A stretch of DNA of 45,428 nt from Halanaerobiales bacterium (GTDB lineage Bacteria; Bacillota_F; Halanaerobiia; Halanaerobiales; DTU029). The translations under genes and the position numbers were made by a program. The stretch spans positions 1 to 45,428 of the forward strand of contig JADQBV010000114.1 in assembly GCA_016278415.1 (NCBI GenBank), in the 5' to 3' direction. Each line of letters begins with the position of its first letter. Within the stretch, counting starts at the first letter, position 1. Shown here one piece after another: positions 33,362-43,027 of the stretch. The notes under the pieces were generated by a model. That model made no database searches. It had not been told where the DNA came from and saw only the letters and a list, made by a program, of their open reading frames with translations.

Positions 33362-36300
33362 CTAGTATTCAAAATGAAGTAAATCCTGTATATCTTCCCA
33401 GGTTATAGATTCAGATTTTGAATTATTATCTTCAATAACATTATTAAAGACCTCTTCTTTGCGTTTTTGGAGTTTTAACATCTTTTCTTCCACAGTACCC
33501 CTTGTGATCATTTTATAGACTACAACTTTATTTTCCTGACCTATACGATGTACCCTATCTGTTGCCTGTCTTTCTACCATAGGATTCCACCAGGGATCGA
33601 CATGGATAACAATATCAGCAGAGGTAAGATTTAAGCCTACCCCTCCTGCCTTAAGACTCACCAGAAAAACCTTTACATCCTCATCAGAGTTAAATCTATT
33701 GACCCTTTCCATCCTATTATGGGTACTACCATCTAGATATTCATAAGTAATACCTTTAATATCAAATCGCTCTCTAATTAATTTAAGCATTTTAACAAAC
33801 TGACTAAATACGACCAGCTTATGACCACCTTCAATAGCCTCTTCCACCATCTCCACTAAAGTATCCAGTTTGCCAGAAGGAGCCTGTTGTTCTGCTTGGT
33901 CAAGTACCAAAGAAGGGTGGTTACAAATCTGCCTTAATTTTGTTAAAGCAGCTAAAATATGTATTCTGGATTGATTAAAACCCTTTTCACTAACTGTTTC
34001 AAATAACTTACCCTTGACATCCTCCAAAACCAATTGATAGGTATCTTGTTGCAATTTAGTCATTTCTACCTGTTGAAAATTAATCATTTTTTCAGGCAAT
34101 TCCTTAAGCACATCACTTTTTTTACGTCTAAGTATAAATGGTGCTACCCTCTTCTTTAATTCCCCTAATACCCTCTGATCATTATCATTTATAATTGGAT
34201 TAAGGTATTTTTTCCTGAACAAAGTATATGTTCCTAAATATCCAGGCATTAAGAAGTCAAATATTGACCATAATTCCTCTACGGAATTCTCTATAGGTGT
34301 ACCTGTCAGGGCTAATTTGCGTATAGCGTTGATGGATTTAACACTCCTGGCCCTCTTGGTCTTGTAGTTCTTAATATGTTGCGCTTCATCAAGGATACAA
34401 TAGGAAAAACCACCTGGTATTTCATTTAAGAGCTTAAAATCACGACTAATTATTGAATATGATGTTATTATTATATCGTAATCTTTAATATCCTCAATCA
34501 TTGTCTCCCGCTCTTCAGGAGTGCCATAATAGACTAGATACTTTGTGTCCGGGAAGAATTTTTCTATCTCCTCACCCCAGTTATATATTAAAGTTCGGGG
34601 ACAGACTATCAAGGCAGGAGCGGTTAATTCTATGCTTTTGAGTAGAGTCAATGCCTGTATGGTTTTTCCTAATCCCATATCATCAGCTAATATACCACCA
34701 AAATAATATTTATATAAAAAATTCAACCAGTAAAAACCATCTTTTTGATAATTACGTAATAACCCCTCTACCTGCCGAGGAATATCTTCTGCCATAACTA
34801 AGTTATTCTCACTAATATCTTCTTCCAGCTGATTATAAACCTTGTTACCCTTAAAACTAATTCCACTCTCTTCAATCAGTTTCTTATAATAAAGTATGTT
34901 ATAATAATTGCTCTTATAATTTTCCTCTTGATCATCAGCTAAGTCTATTATTTCTTTTATATTTTTCTCTCGCTGACCCTCTTGAAGGAAATAATAATTG
35001 TCGTCAATTTGAACATAAGCCTCACCACTTTTGTTATATCTTATCATCTTGTGTAAATCGTCTCTGCTAAGGGAGTGACCACCGAGATTATAATATATCT
35101 TAAATTCAAACCAATTTATTTTGCCATCTTCTTCATCATTCTCTACTAATTCTATAACCGGTTCTAATTCAACAGACTGTACCTCAATTTGGTTGAAGGA
35201 CTCACTACGAGAAACATTCCATTCCTCTTGCAGGTATAAAAGCCCATTAGTGATAAACTCCTGTATATCTTCTTTATTCTTGATAAAAAAGATATCTGGC
35301 CTAACATGAAATTCATATTCCTCCAAGAAATTAATTAAGGCCCGAACTGGCTCATAATTCTTTGCATGCCAGAGTTTATCGTCTTTCTCTGAGCGCTTAT
35401 AATCATTATCATCAATTTCAACAGATAGTATTTCTGCCCCTTGATAGTTCTCTTTCCCTATCTCAAGCTCTACATCACAGTATAGTACACCTTCAATACT
35501 ATCTAAATGTATATTAATTATCGGTTCTGTCTTTACTACCTTATAATCCTTTATTTCACCATCAATAGCCAGATTATATTTCTTTTGTAAAGTTGGAAGT
35601 ATTTCAAACAAAAACTCCCCTCTCCTTTTTTGTGGAATTTTTATTTTTTCTGGTAATTCTAGAATCCTTTTATTTACTATGGGATGAATGGTATCTTCCA
35701 ACAGAACCCAGATAAACAAGTCATCTTTCCCATGGTATAATTCGTAATTTACATCGATTTCAATATTAACCTCATCTTCGTTTCCTCTCAGAAGGAAAGA
35801 GGGGGTTATCTCCTTACCTATCTTCACCTGTCTCTTATTATCAGCAAAAAATAAACGTTCCTCCTCCGCTAACCCTTTTAAGAAAAGGAAGTTTTCCTCT
35901 GTTTTAGGTAACAAAAAGGTATTACCTTCCCTGCCTTTACTATAAGAATAGTCATCAAGAAAGTTTAAAATATGTCTATCTCTAGCTGTAAATTGAAAAA
36001 GACCACTATCATCTCCTAATATAAAATCCTTAATAATCTGATCTATTTCTTGCCTCACATCTTCACTTTTAGAAGAATCTGCTTCAAGATATATCTTAAA
36101 ATTGACCAGTTTATCCTCATCCAGCCCTTTTATATAATATAACAACTTCTTTCCCTGCTGATCTTTGCTTATTTCTACTAATTTTAAATAATCCCTGTCA
36201 ATTAACATCTCTTCCTTTAACCTACCATAGTCTTCTTGAAAAAATTTTATTAAAATAGCTACAACATGCTTACACTCCCCACCCCAATCGTATGGGCAGG

Positions 36301-36520
36301 TACACTTGGTCTTATAATAAAGTTTCCCACTATCAGCAACATGGAGGTCAATAATAAGGTCATAATAATAATTACCTCTAACTGTACCAGTAATCCTAAA
36401 AGTACCAGACTCTGTTTTCTTCACATTATAATTTGCTATTGCCCCTTGTTTATAATACCTCAAACCTCTATTATATACAGCCGTAGATGATATGTTTTTT
36501 ACAAAATCAAGATAAGCCAT
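33362..36520 (-). CDS. SWIM zinc finger plus SNF2-family ATPase
   Basis: A 1052-residue protein. An N-terminal SWIM finger (KCTCPYDWGGECKHVVAIL, CxCx7CxH, near residue 74) is followed by a long SNF2-associated region (about 120-570) and a Swi2/Snf2 double-stranded DNA translocase: GGILADDMGLGKTIQALTLL near 610, YCILDEAQHIKNYKTK near 715, KLALTGTPIENSVEEL, and QATDRVHRIGQENKVVVYKM near 990. This layout matches the bacterial Snf2 family. The role (nucleoid remodelling or RNA-polymerase recycling) is unproven. Single gene on the minus strand. Confidence 0.93.
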   Translation of the reverse strand: MAYLDFVKNISSTAVYNRGLRYYKQGAIANYNVKKTESGTFRITGTVRGNYYYDLIIDLHVADSGKLYYKTKCTCPYDWGGECKHVVAILIKFFQEDYGRLKEEMLIDRDYLKLVEISKDQQGKKLLYYIKGLDEDKLVNFKIYLEADSSKSEDVRQEIDQIIKDFILGDDSGLFQFTARDRHILNFLDDYSYSKGREGNTFLLPKTEENFLFLKGLAEEERLFFADNKRQVKIGKEITPSFLLRGNEDEVNIEIDVNYELYHGKDDLFIWVLLEDTIHPIVNKRILELPEKIKIPQKRRGEFLFEILPTLQKKYNLAIDGEIKDYKVVKTEPIINIHLDSIEGVLYCDVELEIGKENYQGAEILSVEIDDNDYKRSEKDDKLWHAKNYEPVRALINFLEEYEFHVRPDIFFIKNKEDIQEFITNGLLYLQEEWNVSRSESFNQIEVQSVELEPVIELVENDEEDGKINWFEFKIYYNLGGHSLSRDDLHKMIRYNKSGEAYVQIDDNYYFLQEGQREKNIKEIIDLADDQEENYKSNYYNILYYKKLIEESGISFKGNKVYNQLEEDISENNLVMAEDIPRQVEGLLRNYQKDGFYWLNFLYKYYFGGILADDMGLGKTIQALTLLKSIELTAPALIVCPRTLIYNWGEEIEKFFPDTKYLVYYGTPEERETMIEDIKDYDIIITSYSIISRDFKLLNEIPGGFSYCILDEAQHIKNYKTKRARSVKSINAIRKLALTGTPIENSVEELWSIFDFLMPGYLGTYTLFRKKYLNPIINDNDQRVLGELKKRVAPFILRRKKSDVLKELPEKMINFQQVEMTKLQQDTYQLVLEDVKGKLFETVSEKGFNQSRIHILAALTKLRQICNHPSLVLDQAEQQAPSGKLDTLVEMVEEAIEGGHKLVVFSQFVKMLKLIRERFDIKGITYEYLDGSTHNRMERVNRFNSDEDVKVFLVSLKAGGVGLNLTSADIVIHVDPWWNPMVERQATDRVHRIGQENKVVVYKMITRGTVEEKMLKLQKRKEEVFNNVIEDNNSKSESITWEDIQDLLHFEY

Positions 36521-36544
36521 TTATTCATCATCCTTCATTTATCA

Positions 36545-36572
36545 ATCAAACCCACCTTCTACTGGTGGGTTT
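36545..36572 (-). terminator. Terminator after metG
   Basis: A perfect 9-bp stem AAACCCACC/GGTGGGTTT (36548-36556 with 36564-36572), with T-rich sequence on both sides, 140 nt after the metG stop. It ends the holB-metG operon and shields the SNF2 gene. Confidence 0.7.
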
Positions 36573-36596
36573 TAGATTAATTCTCCATTATCACTT

Positions 36597-36682
36597 AGCA
36601 ACTTCTATTAAGCAGCATTTACAGATATTATCCGAGTGAATATAAAAGTGTTCCAAACTTCGACTGATTGCAAGAAGTTGCT
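36597..36682. repeat. Inverted repeat between metG and the SNF2 gene
   Basis: The arms AGCAACTTCT (36597-36606) and AGAAGTTGCT (36673-36682) are perfectly complementary over 10 bp with a 66-nt spacer. TATTAAGCA and TGCTTAATA overlap the same arms and form an alternative pairing. It lies in the metG 3' untranslated region; function unknown. Confidence 0.4.
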
Positions 36683-36708
36683 TAATAATTACTACACTTT
36701 TTCCTAAA

Positions 36709-38703
36709 CTATTTAACCCTACTACCATTACTAATTGCCTGCTCAACAGTAGTTAATGTCAAGTCACCTTGATCATTAGATGCTGCTAAAATCATACCAT
36801 TAGATTCTACTCCAAATATAGTAGCAGGCTCAAGGTTTGCCAACATTAATATTTTTTTGCCAACGACATCCTCTGCCTGATAATGTTTAGCTACACCTGC
36901 AACCAACTGCCGTTTTTCTTCACCAAGATCTACCTGCAACTTTAATAATTTATTACTACCTTCTATCTTTTCTGCTTCTAACACTTCAGCTACCCTTATA
37001 TCAAGTTTAGTAAAATCGTCAAAATTAATCAATTGGCTCTCTCCTTTTGAATCCTTATTATCTTGTTTTTTGCTAGACGTTTTCTTTGAACCGTTATACT
37101 CTTTTCCCTGCTTCTTCTCGTTCTTCTTTCTCTCTTCAAGCATTTCAAAGTATTCCTCTATATCTATCCTAGGGAAAATAGGATTAGCCTCATTTACTTT
37201 AATGCCAGCTTTAACCCCACCCCAGACAGTTAAATCATGCCAGTTTAAGTCTCTTATAGCCTGTTCCATACCCAACTGTTCTCCCATAAGATAGGGGGTT
37301 TCAACCATAAATGGTTTAAGGGCTCCTGCAATAATCCTCAAGGATTCAACTAGATTATAGAGTACTGTTCCTAGTCTATCTTGTTTATCCTCTTCTCTAC
37401 CTAAAATCCATGGTGTTGTCTGATCAATATACTTGTTAGTCCTTCTAACAAGTACCCAAAGTTCCTCCAGCGCAACAGTATATTTTAAGTTTTCCATATT
37501 TTTTTCAACCTTAGATATTGTTTCCATAGCATAGTTCTTTAAATCATCATCAACACTCTCTTCAGGACCAGGCTCTGGAACAATTCCGTCAAAATATTTT
37601 TCTATCATACTGATAGTTCTATTTAGAAGATTACCCAGGTCATTAGCTAGATCTGAGTTTATTCTCTGGATTAATGCCTCTGTTGAATATGTACCGTCTG
37701 TACCAAAAGCCACCTCTCTCAAGAGATAGTATCTTATAGGGTCAATACCAAAATCATCAATAAGAACATTTGGATCAACAACATTACCTTTAGATTTAGA
37801 CATTTTACCACTTTCTGATAGTAACCAACCGTGTCCAAAAACCTTTTTAGGTAATGGTTGTTCTAATGCCATTAATATAATAGGCCAGATTATCGTATGA
37901 AAACGTAATATGTCTTTTCCAACTAAATGCAGGTCAGCCGGCCAGTATTTCTGGTAATTCTCCTGATCAGTATCATAGCCTATAGCAGTAATATAGTTGC
38001 TTAATGCATCAATCCAGACATAGATAACATGGTCATCATCAAAAGGTACAGGTACACCCCAGTCAAAGGTAGTTCTAGATACACTGAGGTCATCTAAGCC
38101 CTGTTCAATAAAGCTAACCATCTCATTACGCCTTGTTTCTGGTTGTATGAAATCAGGATTATTCTTAATATGCTCTAGCAACTTATCTGCATATTTACTC
38201 ATTTTAAAGAAATAGCTAGTCTCTTCAACCCATTCAACTTCCCTTCCACAATCAGGACATACCTTAGCATTATCAGTATCCTCTAACTGCCTATCAGTCC
38301 AAAAAGTCTCACAAGGAGTACAGTAGGAGCCCTCATATTTCCCCTTATAAATATCACCTTTATCATATAAGGTCTTGAATATCTCCTGAACTACTTTTTC
38401 GTGCCTATCTTCAGTTGTACGTATAAAGTAATCATACTCAACCCCTAGTCTTTCCCAGAGGGATTTAAAAGTAGCCACAATTTCATCAACATATTCCTTA
38501 GGCTCTTTACCAACTTCAGCTGCTTTACGCTGTATCTTTTGACCATGTTCATCAGAACCAGTCAGAAACATTGTATCAAAACCTCGCATTGCCTTATATT
38601 TAGTGATTGTATCAGCAGCAACCGTAGTATAAGCGTGCCCGATATGTAACCTATCACTTGGATAATAAATAGGAGTTGTAACGTAAAACGTATCTTTTGA
38701 CAT
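36709..38703 (-). CDS. metG: Methionyl-tRNA synthetase
   Basis: About 664 residues, class I synthetase with C-terminal dimer domain. MSKDTFYVTTPIYYPSDRLH opens with the HIGH-type HIGHAYT; CTPCETFWTDRQL and CPDCGREVEWVEE form the four-cysteine zinc knuckle; GKMSKSKGNVVDP near 300 is the KMSKS loop; the last 110 residues (FDDFTKLDIRVAEVLEAEKI) are the tRNA-binding OB fold. It charges initiator and elongator tRNA-Met. ATG 38701-38703 has AAAGGGG 8 nt upstream and is preferred over the upstream 38721 start. Last gene of the holB operon. Confidence 0.97.
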   Translation of the reverse strand: MSKDTFYVTTPIYYPSDRLHIGHAYTTVAADTITKYKAMRGFDTMFLTGSDEHGQKIQRKAAEVGKEPKEYVDEIVATFKSLWERLGVEYDYFIRTTEDRHEKVVQEIFKTLYDKGDIYKGKYEGSYCTPCETFWTDRQLEDTDNAKVCPDCGREVEWVEETSYFFKMSKYADKLLEHIKNNPDFIQPETRRNEMVSFIEQGLDDLSVSRTTFDWGVPVPFDDDHVIYVWIDALSNYITAIGYDTDQENYQKYWPADLHLVGKDILRFHTIIWPIILMALEQPLPKKVFGHGWLLSESGKMSKSKGNVVDPNVLIDDFGIDPIRYYLLREVAFGTDGTYSTEALIQRINSDLANDLGNLLNRTISMIEKYFDGIVPEPGPEESVDDDLKNYAMETISKVEKNMENLKYTVALEELWVLVRRTNKYIDQTTPWILGREEDKQDRLGTVLYNLVESLRIIAGALKPFMVETPYLMGEQLGMEQAIRDLNWHDLTVWGGVKAGIKVNEANPIFPRIDIEEYFEMLEERKKNEKKQGKEYNGSKKTSSKKQDNKDSKGESQLINFDDFTKLDIRVAEVLEAEKIEGSNKLLKLQVDLGEEKRQLVAGVAKHYQAEDVVGKKILMLANLEPATIFGVESNGMILAASNDQGDLTLTTVEQAISNGSRVK

Positions 38704-38734
38704 AAATTTTGCCCCTTTCATTTAAAAGTATAGT

Positions 38735-39625
38735 TTAATTACTTTTATCTACATCAATAGCAATAGCCTCTTTATAAACATCTCTTTTAGGCAGCTCTCT
38801 GAGTTCAGCTACTTTTTTGATGGCTTTTTTCTTGCTCATACCCTGATCTACAAATAATTTGACATGTTCAAGAAGCTCCAGTTCTTCCCATCCTTCTTTT
38901 TCTACATTTATGTTCTGATTTCCTTCAATTACTATGACTATTTCACCTTTAATTTCCCTGTCTTTTATCTGTGATAATATAGTGTCAGTATTACCATATA
39001 TCTTTTCTTCATGTAATTTACTTAACTCCCTGATAATTGCAATCTTTCTATTGCCCATAATCCCCCTTAAATCTTTTATTGTATCTTTAAGGCGATAAGG
39101 AGATTCATAGATAATAATTGTTCTTTCTTCAGCTTTTAATTCCTCCAGTTGTTCTTCTCTTTCTTTACCTTTACGAATTAAGAAACCTTCAAAGACAAAC
39201 TTAGCTGTATCCATTCCTGATACCACAAGGGCATTTATAGCCGCAGTAGGTCCTGGTATAGGTATTACCTCAATACCCTCTTCAATTGCCATTCTAACTA
39301 GTTTAAATCCTGGATCTGATATCCCTGGCATACCTGCATCACTTACCAGTGCTATAGACTTACCAGATTTTATTAATCTTAATAGTTTCCCAGCCTTCTC
39401 TAGCTCATTATGTTCATGATAGCTTTCAAGTTTATTGTTTATCTCAAAATAATTTAATAATTTAATAGTTCTTCGCGTATCTTCAGCTGCTATTAAGTCA
39501 ACCCCCTTTAATACCTTCAAAGCCCTATATGTTATATCATCAAGGTTTCCAATAGGGGTTCCACAAATATATAACTTACCTCCCTGAACATAATCATTTG
39601 TGTTAGTCACACTTATCCTCTCCAT
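38735..39625 (-). CDS. rsmI: 16S rRNA (cytidine-1402-2'-O)-methyltransferase RsmI
   Basis: A 296-residue tetrapyrrole-methylase-fold enzyme. KLYICGTPIGNLDDITYRAL and LIAAEDTRRTIKLLNYF are family signatures; LVSDAGMPGISDPGFKLV and VIPIPGPTAAINALVVSG form the AdoMet pocket; the C-terminal QGMSKKKAIKKVAELRELPK is the HTH-like tail. It methylates the ribose of C1402 in 16S rRNA. Start uncertain: ATG 39625 overlaps trmN6 by 23 nt, while GTG 39610 has AGAGG at 6 nt. Between trmN6 and metG. Confidence 0.95.
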   Translation of the reverse strand: MERISVTNTNDYVQGGKLYICGTPIGNLDDITYRALKVLKGVDLIAAEDTRRTIKLLNYFEINNKLESYHEHNELEKAGKLLRLIKSGKSIALVSDAGMPGISDPGFKLVRMAIEEGIEVIPIPGPTAAINALVVSGMDTAKFVFEGFLIRKGKEREEQLEELKAEERTIIIYESPYRLKDTIKDLRGIMGNRKIAIIRELSKLHEEKIYGNTDTILSQIKDREIKGEIVIVIEGNQNINVEKEGWEELELLEHVKLFVDQGMSKKKAIKKVAELRELPKRDVYKEAIAIDVDKSN

Positions 39626-40334
39626 ATATCTCTTTTACTTCCATAGTATATTCATTAGAATCTTCTTCATAAACTACAAGGACCGGCTCGACATCAATGC
39701 CCGGTTTTGCCCCTTTCTGGGCTTCAATCAAAAAAACCTTAGGAGCTGTAGCCAAGCGAGATTGTATAAAACGTAGTCTTTTGGGCTCCAAATTATACTT
39801 TTTCATCAAAAATACAACCTCTGCAAGCCGATAAGACCTATGTACCATAGTCATCTTACCAGCAAACCTTAAAATCGCCGCCCCCTCATGAATAACGTCT
39901 TCCAGTGTTCCGTATAGCTCATGTCTAGCAATTGCCTTTTCCTTCCCAAGGGTTATCTTCCCTCTATTTACAGGGGTATAAGGGGGATTTGTAACCACTA
40001 AATCAACACTGCCAAAATCAACAATCCGACTTGCCTCTTTAAAATCACCCTTGACTATATCTATTTTACTATTTAGTTTATTTAAATCAATGCTGCGCTT
40101 TGCTAAATCAACTAGTTTTTCTTGTATTTCGATACCTATAACCCTCTCAGGTTCCTGTTTGAATGCCAAAAGCAGCGGAATAACTCCACTGCCAGTTCCA
40201 AAATCTACTACTATATCTCCGGATTTAACAGATGTAAAATCTGCCAGAAACACAGAGTCATTTCCAAACTTAAAGAAATTTGATTCCTGTATAAGATATA
40301 ATTTGTCAGGAATTAATGTAGTTATTTCTTCCAT
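39603..40334 (-). CDS. trmN6: TrmN6/YabB-type tRNA1(Val) adenine-37 N6-methyltransferase
   Basis: About 243 residues. A Rossmann methyltransferase: VVDFGTGSGVIPLLLA (AdoMet motif I), VIGIEIQEKLVDLAKRSID, and VDLVVTNPPYTPVNRGK with the NPPY motif of N6-adenine methylation. The start region LIPDKLYLIQESNFFKFGND is typical of YabB/TrmN6. ATG 40332-40334 has GAGGAG 7 nt upstream, inside the end of yabA; the frame extends to TTG 40349 without support. The substrate tRNA is inferred from the family. Confidence 0.93.
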   Translation of the reverse strand: MEEITTLIPDKLYLIQESNFFKFGNDSVFLADFTSVKSGDIVVDFGTGSGVIPLLLAFKQEPERVIGIEIQEKLVDLAKRSIDLNKLNSKIDIVKGDFKEASRIVDFGSVDLVVTNPPYTPVNRGKITLGKEKAIARHELYGTLEDVIHEGAAILRFAGKMTMVHRSYRLAEVVFLMKKYNLEPKRLRFIQSRLATAPKVFLIEAQKGAKPGIDVEPVLVVYEEDSNEYTMEVKEIYGEDKCD

Positions 40335-40338
40335 AATA

Positions 40339-40647
40339 CTACTCCTCAAACTGATTATCTATAAGTTTTTGACAAAAAAGACAGTCACCCTTACGCCTCT
40401 CAGCAAAGCTAGGATGACATATATGATATCCTTCATTATATAAATAAAGCAAATTGGAATATGCTTCCCCTTTTTTGTCCTTTTTACGTTCAAAGACTAT
40501 CTCTTTCAGCTCTCCATTTTCATCCTTTAATTCTTTATTTTCTTTATATAATTGATATGTTATATCCTTTAGTTTTTGGAACCTACCGGACATCTCCTCC
40601 AACTGTTCCTGAAAATAGGCTAAAGCACTTAATACCTCTTCATCCAT
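40339..40647 (-). CDS. yabA: YabA replication-initiation control protein
   Basis: A 102-residue protein. The N-terminal half is a coiled coil (LEEMSGRFQKLKDITYQLYK and on); the C-terminal half holds the zinc site GYHICHPSFAERR then GDCLFC. In Bacillus, YabA binds DnaA and DnaN to limit initiation. Its place between ricT and trmN6 in the holB operon is conserved. Length and motifs match the family; the ATG overlaps nothing and follows ricT by 12 nt. Confidence 0.93.
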   Translation of the reverse strand: MDEEVLSALAYFQEQLEEMSGRFQKLKDITYQLYKENKELKDENGELKEIVFERKKDKKGEAYSNLLYLYNEGYHICHPSFAERRKGDCLFCQKLIDNQFEE

Positions 40648-40659
40648 TAGGTTCAGCCC

Positions 40660-41469
40660 CTATTCTTCCGGCTCATAACCGTTGATTTCTTCTAATTCTA
40701 TTTCGATATTATCTTCTTTACCTATATCAACTTTAACAGTTTTCTTCACTAAATTCCTTTTAACTATTTTCCCTTCACCTACATCTGTTTCAACTGTATC
40801 GCCTACTTCAGGCATCTCTTCCTTTAACCTCTTATAAGTAGTTGATTCATATTTTAGACAGCACATTAAACGCCCACAAACACCTGAAATTTTTGAAGGA
40901 TTAAGGGAGAGTTCTTGCTTTTTAGCCATTTTAATAGAAATAGGATCAAAATCCCTTAGAAACAGAGAACAACATAATGCCCTACCGCATATTCCTAATC
41001 CGCCTATCATCTTGGCCTCATCTCTAACCCCTATCTGCCTTAACTCTATACGTGTTTTAAATACTCGGGCCAGATCCTTAACTAATTCCCTAAAATCTAC
41101 TCTTCCTTCTGCAGTGAAGTAAAATATAATCTTATTATGATCAAATGTGTATTCAACATCTATCAATTTCATCGGTAAATCATGTTTTTTAATTTTCTGT
41201 AAGCATATATCATAAGCCTTTTTTTCAAGCCTTTTATTCTCATCGTTCTTTTCGTAATCATCTGGACTAGCCTTGCGAATAACCTTCTTTAATGGAGCGA
41301 CAATCTCTTTCTCTGTTACCTCTTTAGGATTTAAAACCACTTCACCAAACTCTATTCCACGAGCAGTTTCAACTATAACGTGATCACCCATCCCTAAGTC
41401 AAAATCTGCGGGGTCAAAGTAATAGACCTTCCCTGCTCTCTTAAAACTAACTCCAACGACTGTATACAT
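40660..41469 (-). CDS. ricT: RicT/YaaT PSP1-domain protein
   Basis: A 269-residue PSP1-domain protein. YYFDPADFDLGMGDHVIVET and GIEFGEVV open the fold; LGICGRALCCSLFLRDF and ISGVCGRLMCCLKYE hold the cysteines that, in Bacillus RicT, help bind Fe-S clusters in the RicA-RicF-RicT complex, which stimulates RNase Y mRNA maturation. The acidic C-terminus (EIELEEINGYEPEE) varies among species. It follows holB by 3 nt and precedes yabA. The partners ricA and ricF are not in the window. Confidence 0.94.
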   Translation of the reverse strand: MYTVVGVSFKRAGKVYYFDPADFDLGMGDHVIVETARGIEFGEVVLNPKEVTEKEIVAPLKKVIRKASPDDYEKNDENKRLEKKAYDICLQKIKKHDLPMKLIDVEYTFDHNKIIFYFTAEGRVDFRELVKDLARVFKTRIELRQIGVRDEAKMIGGLGICGRALCCSLFLRDFDPISIKMAKKQELSLNPSKISGVCGRLMCCLKYESTTYKRLKEEMPEVGDTVETDVGEGKIVKRNLVKKTVKVDIGKEDNIEIELEEINGYEPEE

Positions 41470-41472
41470 TAT

Positions 41473-42468
41473 CTATTCCACCCTCTTAGCTCTTATCTTA
41501 AATAATAATACTTGTAAAGCCAAATCTTTTTTTACGTTTCTTCCCATATATCCTTTTATATTATTTACTAATTTCACAATAGATATCAATTCTTCCAAAG
41601 AATAATATTCATTTTGTAATTTTATCCATTTATAGCAATCAGAATTAATTATTTCTCTATCATATCCCTGATTATATAATATTATATCTCTATACCAGCT
41701 CAATATCAAATAAAATAAAGGAAAATCATCCTTTTTATTTAAAATAGAAATCATAAAATCCACCTGTTTAAAAATATCAACAGCGCTTAACTCTGGTAAT
41801 TTATATAAAGTCTTTAGTATTTGTTTCCGGTTTTCCAGAAAATCTTCATCATCAAGTAGCCTAATAGCACGACCCAGACTCCCATCGGCTAATTTAGCAA
41901 TCAGACTTGAAGTTTCCTCATCAAAACCATGTTCCTCTATCTCTTTTCCAATTATACTATCTGAAATTTTATTTAATTGAATTTGCTGACAGCGAGAAAT
42001 AACTGTTGGTAATAATTTATCAAGTTCTTCTGCAAGTAGAATAATAACAGCATAGTCCGGTGGTTCTTCTAAAGTCTTTAATAGACTATTAGCGGCCTCT
42101 GTTGTAATTTTATCAGCATCTGTAATGATATATACTTTCCTATGACTATCATATGGCTTATAAGCAATATCTTTTTGTAATTCCCTAATTTGGTCTATTT
42201 TTATAGAATTACTGTCTTCTTCAATATTTATTATCCGAAGATCAGGGTGATTTGAATGATCAATCTTTCGACAGGCTAAACATTTGTCACAGGCATCTAC
42301 GCCTTGTTCCTGGCAAAGTATAGCCTTCGTAAATTCAAGAGCTAATCTTTGTTTGCCAACACCATTTTTCCCTATAAACAAATAGGCATGATGTATACGA
42401 CTGCTATCCAATTCATCTTTTAAAATACGAATAGCAGCCTCCTGCCCTTTTACTTTTTCAAAACTCAT
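41473..42468 (-). CDS. holB: DNA polymerase III delta' subunit HolB
   Basis: A 331-residue clamp-loader subunit. AYLFIGKNGVGKQRLALEF is the P-loop region; CDKCLACRKIDHSNHPD is the zinc finger; KVYIITDADKITTEAANSLL then KTLEEPP and LPTVISRCQQIQL (SRC motif) are the AAA+ hallmarks. It works with HolA and DnaX to load the sliding clamp. First gene of the operon down to metG, with a 199-nt gap upstream. Confidence 0.94.
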   Translation of the reverse strand: MSFEKVKGQEAAIRILKDELDSSRIHHAYLFIGKNGVGKQRLALEFTKAILCQEQGVDACDKCLACRKIDHSNHPDLRIINIEEDSNSIKIDQIRELQKDIAYKPYDSHRKVYIITDADKITTEAANSLLKTLEEPPDYAVIILLAEELDKLLPTVISRCQQIQLNKISDSIIGKEIEEHGFDEETSSLIAKLADGSLGRAIRLLDDEDFLENRKQILKTLYKLPELSAVDIFKQVDFMISILNKKDDFPLFYLILSWYRDIILYNQGYDREIINSDCYKWIKLQNEYYSLEELISIVKLVNNIKGYMGRNVKKDLALQVLLFKIRAKRVE

Positions 42469-42613
42469 ATCTAAACCTCAATTCTATTAAACATTTATTC
42501 CTGTAATATTATTTTGTTTTAATTTATCCTCCACTACGTTCCGGAACTTATTAACTTAGTGTAGGCCAATTATATTTCTGGAACGGAAAAAAGAAATTAC
42601 TATAGTATCAAGC

Positions 42614-42650
42614 TATATTGGGTAATTACTTATTATACAGTCCCAATATA
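42614..42650. repeat. Inverted repeat upstream of holB
   Basis: TATATTGGG (42614-42622) and CCCAATATA (42642-42650) are a perfect 9-bp dyad with a 19-nt spacer and no U-tract. A second dyad, CGTTCCGGAA with TTCTGGAACG, lies nearer holB in the same gap. Operator or leader structure for the holB operon is possible. Confidence 0.35.
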
Positions 42651-42667
42651 AAGACACGCAGGTATCT

Positions 42668-42997
42668 CTAAATCTTTAGAAACTGCTCTACATCAATAAT
42701 AAAGATAGTTGCACCACCAATTTGTACTTCCATTGGAAAAGAGTAATAACTTTCCAGTGTGTTAGCAACTGGTGACATTGGTGCAATTGTCTTCTTTCTG
42801 GACTGACAATTCTTTTTAATTATTTTCATCAACTTATCTACATGTTCTTCGTCAGTACCAATCATGAAAGTAGTGTTTCCTTCTCGCAAAAATCCACCAG
42901 TACTAGCCATCTTGGTAGCACTATACCCGTCTTTGTTTAAAGCCTCAAGTAAATTATGGGCATCATGATCATGAACAACAGCAACCACCATCTTCAT
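42668..42997 (-). CDS. darA: DarA/PstA (YaaQ) cyclic-di-AMP receptor
   Basis: A PII-like protein of 109 residues from the ATG at 42995-42997 (MKMVVAVVHDHDAHNLLEAL), exactly the usual length. TKMASTGGFLREGNTTFMIG holds the glycine-rich T-loop base, and the C-terminal EVQIGGATIFIIDVEQF is conserved. It is a trimeric cytoplasmic c-di-AMP sensor with no known enzymatic activity. An upstream ATG at 43024, with AAGGAGG at 11 nt, would add nine residues and cannot be excluded. It is co-transcribed with tmk (30-nt gap), as in Bacillus. Confidence 0.93.
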   Translation of the reverse strand: MKMVVAVVHDHDAHNLLEALNKDGYSATKMASTGGFLREGNTTFMIGTDEEHVDKLMKIIKKNCQSRKKTIAPMSPVANTLESYYSFPMEVQIGGATIFIIDVEQFLKI

Positions 42998-43027
42998 TTT
43001 ATTCATTCTCCCTTCTCTATCCATGAC

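Noticed and set aside
36266..36490. Plus-strand 74-residue frame
   Set aside because: A shadow of the SWIM-finger coding region on the other strand.
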